From NCBI GenBank assembly GCA_050084985.1, contig JBITNC010000001.1, positions 171,430,001-171,494,000 on the forward strand: a stretch of 64,000 bases of DNA. The letters run 5' to 3'. The notes below the pieces were generated by a model. The model made no database searches. It was not told the DNA's origin and saw only the letters and a program-made list of their open reading frames with translations. Source of the stretch: Nageia nagi. Its lineage: Eukaryota > Pinophyta. A program made the translations under genes and the position numbers. Positions 60,017 to 64,000 of this stretch are shown here, in pieces; within the stretch, counting starts at the first letter, position 1, and every line of letters begins with the position of its first letter.

Positions 60017-60265
60017 CTTTGCATAACTATATAAGGATTAATTCCAAATTATTACAATGGTAAAGACCAAATAGGTGTCATGCATTTTGAAGTAAATAAT
60101 TCTAAAAACAATAGAAAAGATGAGTTAGAAATTTAGGTTCCTAAGATCTATTCATGATTGTTCTATTTACTCATGGCTTTATCAAATACAATTTTGTATA
60201 TGCCACGAATCTCAAAATGTACTTGCTATTGATAAAGGTCTCATTTCATGAATTGCATTGATTTT
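60017..60265. other. Intron spacer between two LTRs
   Basis: AT-rich spacer with no gene or repeat recognised. It ends with ATTTT (60261-60265), the left target duplication of the solo LTR. Confidence 0.5.
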
Positions 60266-63034
60266 TGTTGGGTGGTTTTTCTTTGCTACCCTAGAGTAGT
60301 GAGAAAAACTCCAACACCTCAGGTGAAAGGACGTTACTCCTTCCCACTATGGGGATTGGTCACCCCAAATGTTAGCTCCACATCTTTGCAAAGATAACTC
60401 AGGAACTGGATGAGATGTTTGAAGCTACCACCAACATGAATATCATGTGTGGATTCAAGGGACTCGGATTATCTCTGTAGCTAGACAAGATTGTTTTGGA
60501 AACGCTAAAAAGAAAATTAGGTGTGAAAGCCACGCAAAAAAAGGTGTAAAATAAAAATGAAAAATTGGTGGAAAGACTGTGGGTAGTAGGATGCAACTAT
60601 AGGCATGCGTACTCACGAGCTTGAGATAAGGTCCTCAAAAGTCGACTTGATGGGTCTCGGTGTAGATTCCAAGCACCCTCTATCCGTCCCACTAGCCAAC
60701 AACACGAATGGTCTAGTAGAAGGAGCGTGAAGCTGTGGCAAGGATGGTATAGGATGGAATGGAGGTAATTGTCAATGGTCTAGGTGAAATTCCCATTGTG
60801 AATGACATCAGCAAGACATTTTGAAGTATCCAAGCCTAAAATTGCAAATGACAAAATATCGCAAACAAGATGCTAATCAACCACTTCATAAGATTTCCAA
60901 GCATTCTCTTGTCCACCCCAAATGGAATTTACAAGATGCACCAAATAATTAGAATTAACACAAAGCAGTGATAGAACAAACTAGACAGCATTGTCATTCA
61001 TTCATTCGAATTAGGCATTACAACATGAGAGCATATAAAAATAATTGCATTCACATACACCACCTTTAACAAATTTAGAGAATTTTTGAGTTGCAAGCAA
61101 AAGTTCCTTCAAATTGTTAAAATGTCAATCCCCCTTTACAAATGAGCATCCAAGGGGTATAAATTGTTTTTCGAAAAACCAAGAGTGTTTCCCTAACCCT
61201 AATTATGTGTTCCAAGAAAAATAAATGTGGTCCAATAATAAAGTGCCATATGGTATTAAAAGATCCCATCCAAACTTGTGGGAGCAAATCCTCATCCGTC
61301 ACAAGTTTGGGAATGAAAATAATAATAAAAATCTTTTACGGAAAATAAAGATTCTTGTGAAAAATAAACTAAAAATAGCTAAGATGATGGTGGCCCCATG
61401 GCCACAACTCTGTTTTCAAAGTCCTCATCCAAGAACTTGGCTACCATCTCCAAATCGTGTACCATCTTTGAGGTCCTTACTGGAGACTGGACGTGGGGGT
61501 GAGAGTGTGCTCTTGGGGTTGGCGCATGCCTAGAAAAGACAAGATTTAGTCTTTTTAAAGCGTATGCCCAACTGGAAGCTTCATGTCCTTTGCACACTTG
61601 TCGTCTTAGCTCTCCAACTTTTCTACTTTGACCTGGCATCACTTGAATTTGTTTTTTAAAGGGCCCAAACTTGTCAAATTTCATCGTCGGGCACATCCAA
61701 GACTCCTCCCAGGCCAAGTGCATGTTTCAAAAATACAAGATTTTGTCTTTTGAAACGGTGCGCTCAACTTGCCAGTTGAACAAGTCGGAGTGCACGTTTC
61801 AAAAAGACAAGATTTTGTCTTTTGAAATGGTGCACCCAACTTTTCAGTTGAGTCAATTGGAGCGCACATCTCAAAAAGTCAAGAATTTATCTTTTGAAAT
61901 GGTGCGTCCAACCTTCCAATCATGCTTGAGTCAGATACTAGCTTCAAAGTTTCATGCCTTAGCCAATTTTTACCATCGAATCAAACTGAGCGTCTCCCTA
62001 CCTTAGAAGCATGCTATAGAAAGACAAGATTTTGTCTTTTGAAATGGTTCTCCAAACCCTCTAGTCATGCCAGCTTGAGCGCATTTTCCAAAAAGATAAG
62101 ATTTTGTCTTTTTGAGGCATGCACTAGGTTGCTCTTGCCTAGTTTGTCCTATTTCGGGGCTTTACCAAGTGGGACTTAGCCAAATTTTCATATTTTTCTT
62201 GAATTACTGTCTCCCTGGGTTAGGAGCATGCTACAGAAAGACAAGATTTTGTCTTTTGAAATGGTGCTCCTAACTCTCTTGATCATGCTTGAGTTGGATC
62301 CTGATTTGAGGAGTTCGTGACTTAGCCAAATTTCCTCATGAGATCAGACTAGATGACTCTTTGTCATGAGCACATGCCCCCAAAAGACAAGATTTTGTGT
62401 TTTTGAAGCATGCGCTTGCCTCCTGGGTACTTGGACTCCACTTTCTCATCTTCGAACTCGACCTATGTGGCCTTCCATCTTGAGCGCATGCTCCCAAAAG
62501 ACAAGATTTTGTCTTTTTGAGGCATGCGCCAAACTTGAATTGCCTCTAGCTTGCCTTCTTCATCCTCCGTTCCAATCCAGACTACCCCAAACCCAAGCAC
62601 ATGCCCCAAAAAGACAAGATTTTGTCTTTTGGAGGCATGCATTGGGCCTAAGAGTGGCCCAGTTTGCCTTTCTTGAACTTGACTATGATTTGGACAGCGA
62701 CTAGACCCAGGTGCATGCCCCATAAAGACAAAATTTTGTCCTTTGGAGTGATGTGCTAGACTTTGGAGTGACCTAGTTTGGCTTGGCTTGGTCCGGACTC
62801 ATCCTAGGTTCCCCTACTTAGCCTAAACTCAACTTATGGCTTCCAAACTTAGTCATTTTTTGAAGGATTTTGGCCTTTGTTTTAACATAGCTAAGACCAG
62901 GTAGACAATAACACTTAGGCTAGGGATGATAGGCATGATACCTATGTAGGTGAAATTTTCGAATGTTTAAGACAAGGACAAGACATTCTGTAGACCTGAG
63001 TTGTTGTTTGGGGTGTGTTGTGTATGTCACAACA
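60266..63034 (-). mobile_element. Solo family G LTR (2,769 bp) with array C
   Basis: On the minus strand it starts TGTTGTGACATACACAACAC at 63034 and ends CCACCCAACA at 60266. The flanking pentamers are ATTTT (60261-60265) and ATTTC (63035-63039), four of five identical, as expected for an old target duplication. Array C fills the first half. The distal half matches 8027-8300, and 6030-6665 in reverse complement. No coding frame is present. Confidence 0.7.
61515..62770. repeat. Hairpin array C (11 near-palindromic units)
   Basis: Each unit is 46-50 bp. The clearest, 62484-62529, has outer arms GCGCATG/CATGCGC, inner arms AAAAGACAA/TTGTCTTTT and a GATT centre. Others begin near 61523, 61716, 61789, 61862, 62007, 62077, 62226, 62367, 62597 and 62707. 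Spacers of about 25-100 bp are unlike each other. The inner core is the most constant part. Confidence 0.8.
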
Positions 63035-63316
63035 ATTTCAACATTATTATTTTCATAAATCTATGAAGAGTGTTGTATTCTACAAGGGGTTACAGTTGTT
63101 TATCACAGGTATTCTATTAAATTCAATGCTGACTTAAATTTTCCATAAAGGGTTTCAGGCCATAAACAATATCCTTGGGTTTGGGGATAAGGGCAATAAT
63201 TAAAATCAACGAATATGAATATCAAAGATACAAAAAGTCTTGTAGTAAAATAAAATTATAAATAACTCAAAAGAAAACAATTACAAGGAATATACACGTC
63301 CATGAAATGTACTTAC
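63035..63316. other. OSCA intron sequence after exon A
   Basis: Intron between the exon A donor (GTAAGT at 63316, minus) and the solo LTR. Nothing else is recognised. Confidence 0.6.
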
Positions 63317-63657
63317 AATTTTATAAGTCCTTCTAGAAAAGGAGCGCTCTTTTCAATTTTTTCAATAGTGGCCAATGATTGAACAAATGTAATTGGAACC
63401 ATAAATAGAATATAAAGTAAAAAGATAGCACCAGCTATCAACAATCTCCGAATTGTGATCTCAACAAATGGAATAGGCAGATTTTGCCAGTATACATCAC
63501 ATGGTTCAGGAGCCCAATCTGTTAGCCATTTTGTTGGATCCTTGCTCTGTTGTGTTTGTGCACACACTGCTGCTCCCCAACGTGTTTTAAATGAAACAAA
63601 TGCTACAGGCATAATTGCATTTGAATCTCTAAGAACTCTCTCACGCTCAACTGCTAT
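63317..63657 (-). CDS. OSCA1-like: OSCA/CSC1-like channel, exon A (first visible exon)
   Basis: It encodes 113 residues plus two bases. The first part, IAVERERVLRDSNAIMPVAF then VSFKTRWGAAVCAQTQQSKD and WLTDWAPEPCDVYWQNLPIP, is the end of the cytosolic domain of plant OSCA channels. VEITIRRLLIAGAIFLLYIL and MVPITFVQSLATIEKIEKSA begin the DUF221 membrane region. The acceptor is CTTGTACAG before 63657 (phase 0) and the donor AAATT|GTAAGT at 63317/63316 (phase 2). These proteins sit in the plasma membrane and conduct calcium in response to osmotic or mechanical stimuli. That function is family knowledge and is not shown here. Exons for the first half of the protein lie beyond 64000. Confidence 0.93.
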
Positions 63658-64000
63658 CTGTACAAGCAACAAGTACTAATATCAAGCGAAAGTTTCATAA
63701 TGAAGTACAATAAATCCTGATAAAGAAATTTCACTTGTTGAAAGCATGTCATTTTGGGAATCAGAATAGGAGATAGCTTGCCATGAAATTTTAACTAGCA
63801 TAAAAGAAAGAGAAAACAATCAATTATCGGAGAACAAATAAGGTTTCAAATCTTTGTGGGAAATTGCACTACGACTGTCATTCTTAAGAGATATTGGATT
63901 TACTCATTACATGAACAACCTAACACTGTAAAATCTCAAACCATATAGAATGGAGATCACTGATTCAGATTTTTTGCATGTGTTTAGGTCTGTAACTTCA
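63658..64000. other. OSCA intron sequence upstream of exon A
   Basis: Intron sequence running to the window edge. No further exon is recognised in it. Confidence 0.55.

Noticed and set aside
61515-62770. CRISPR-like array (constant repeats, unlike spacers)
   Set aside because: This is eukaryotic intron DNA within an LTR. Units are imperfect, spacers vary in length from about 25 to 100 bp, and no cas genes are present. It is reported as a hairpin array instead.

Overview
The window is nuclear DNA from a land plant, and a gymnosperm is the best guess. One real host gene runs across it on the minus strand: an OSCA/CSC1-like (DUF221) calcium-channel gene. Four exons are visible (63317-63657, 39955-40215, 39355-39679, 11558-11791). 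They join in frame with canonical GT/AG sites and total 387 codons. They are separated by introns of about 23.1 kb, 275 bp and 27.6 kb, and the gene runs off both ends. Such large introns filled with old, nested, decayed LTR elements are typical of gymnosperm genomes. The species cannot be read from the sequence.

Almost everything else is retroelement. The dominant component is a family of very large LTRs, called family G here. Its copies begin with a palindromic TGTTGTGC..GCACAACA end and finish in CCCAACA or close variants. Copies lie on the minus strand at about 396-5937, 13982-22280, 25584-34857, 57508-60016 (continuing at 41800-42133) and 60266-63034, and on the plus strand at 22263-25583 and as both LTRs of a nested element at 42134-57502. 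Just inside the start, most carry arrays of hairpin-forming repeats. There are several array types: A, B and C (about 50-bp hairpins), D (about 60-bp period), E (about 165-bp period) and F (about 300-bp period). Three minus-strand copies also hold a decayed 1,090-1,200-codon reading frame of unrecognised function (802-4162, 15472-19065, 26679-29955). Each is preceded by TATA boxes and by the hairpin arrays, with no LTR end, primer-binding site, gag or pol seen between the copy-2 landmarks. The simplest reading is a protein encoded inside the LTR.

Other elements are a Ty3/gypsy insertion with a 3.8-kb 5' LTR, primer-binding site, gag and protease (42134-57502, target duplication GAATG/AAATG). 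A decayed Ty1/copia element (50700-55209) has replaced its pol and part of its 3' LTR. There is a minus-strand gypsy RNase H/integrase relic (6860-8077), two related TGTAGA-type LTRs (10208-11050, 36747-37570), a TGTAAT-type LTR (12669-12920), a probable solo LTR (21148-22092) and a GAGTC-rich terminal-inverted-repeat element (8997-9797). No tRNA, rRNA or CRISPR locus was seen.
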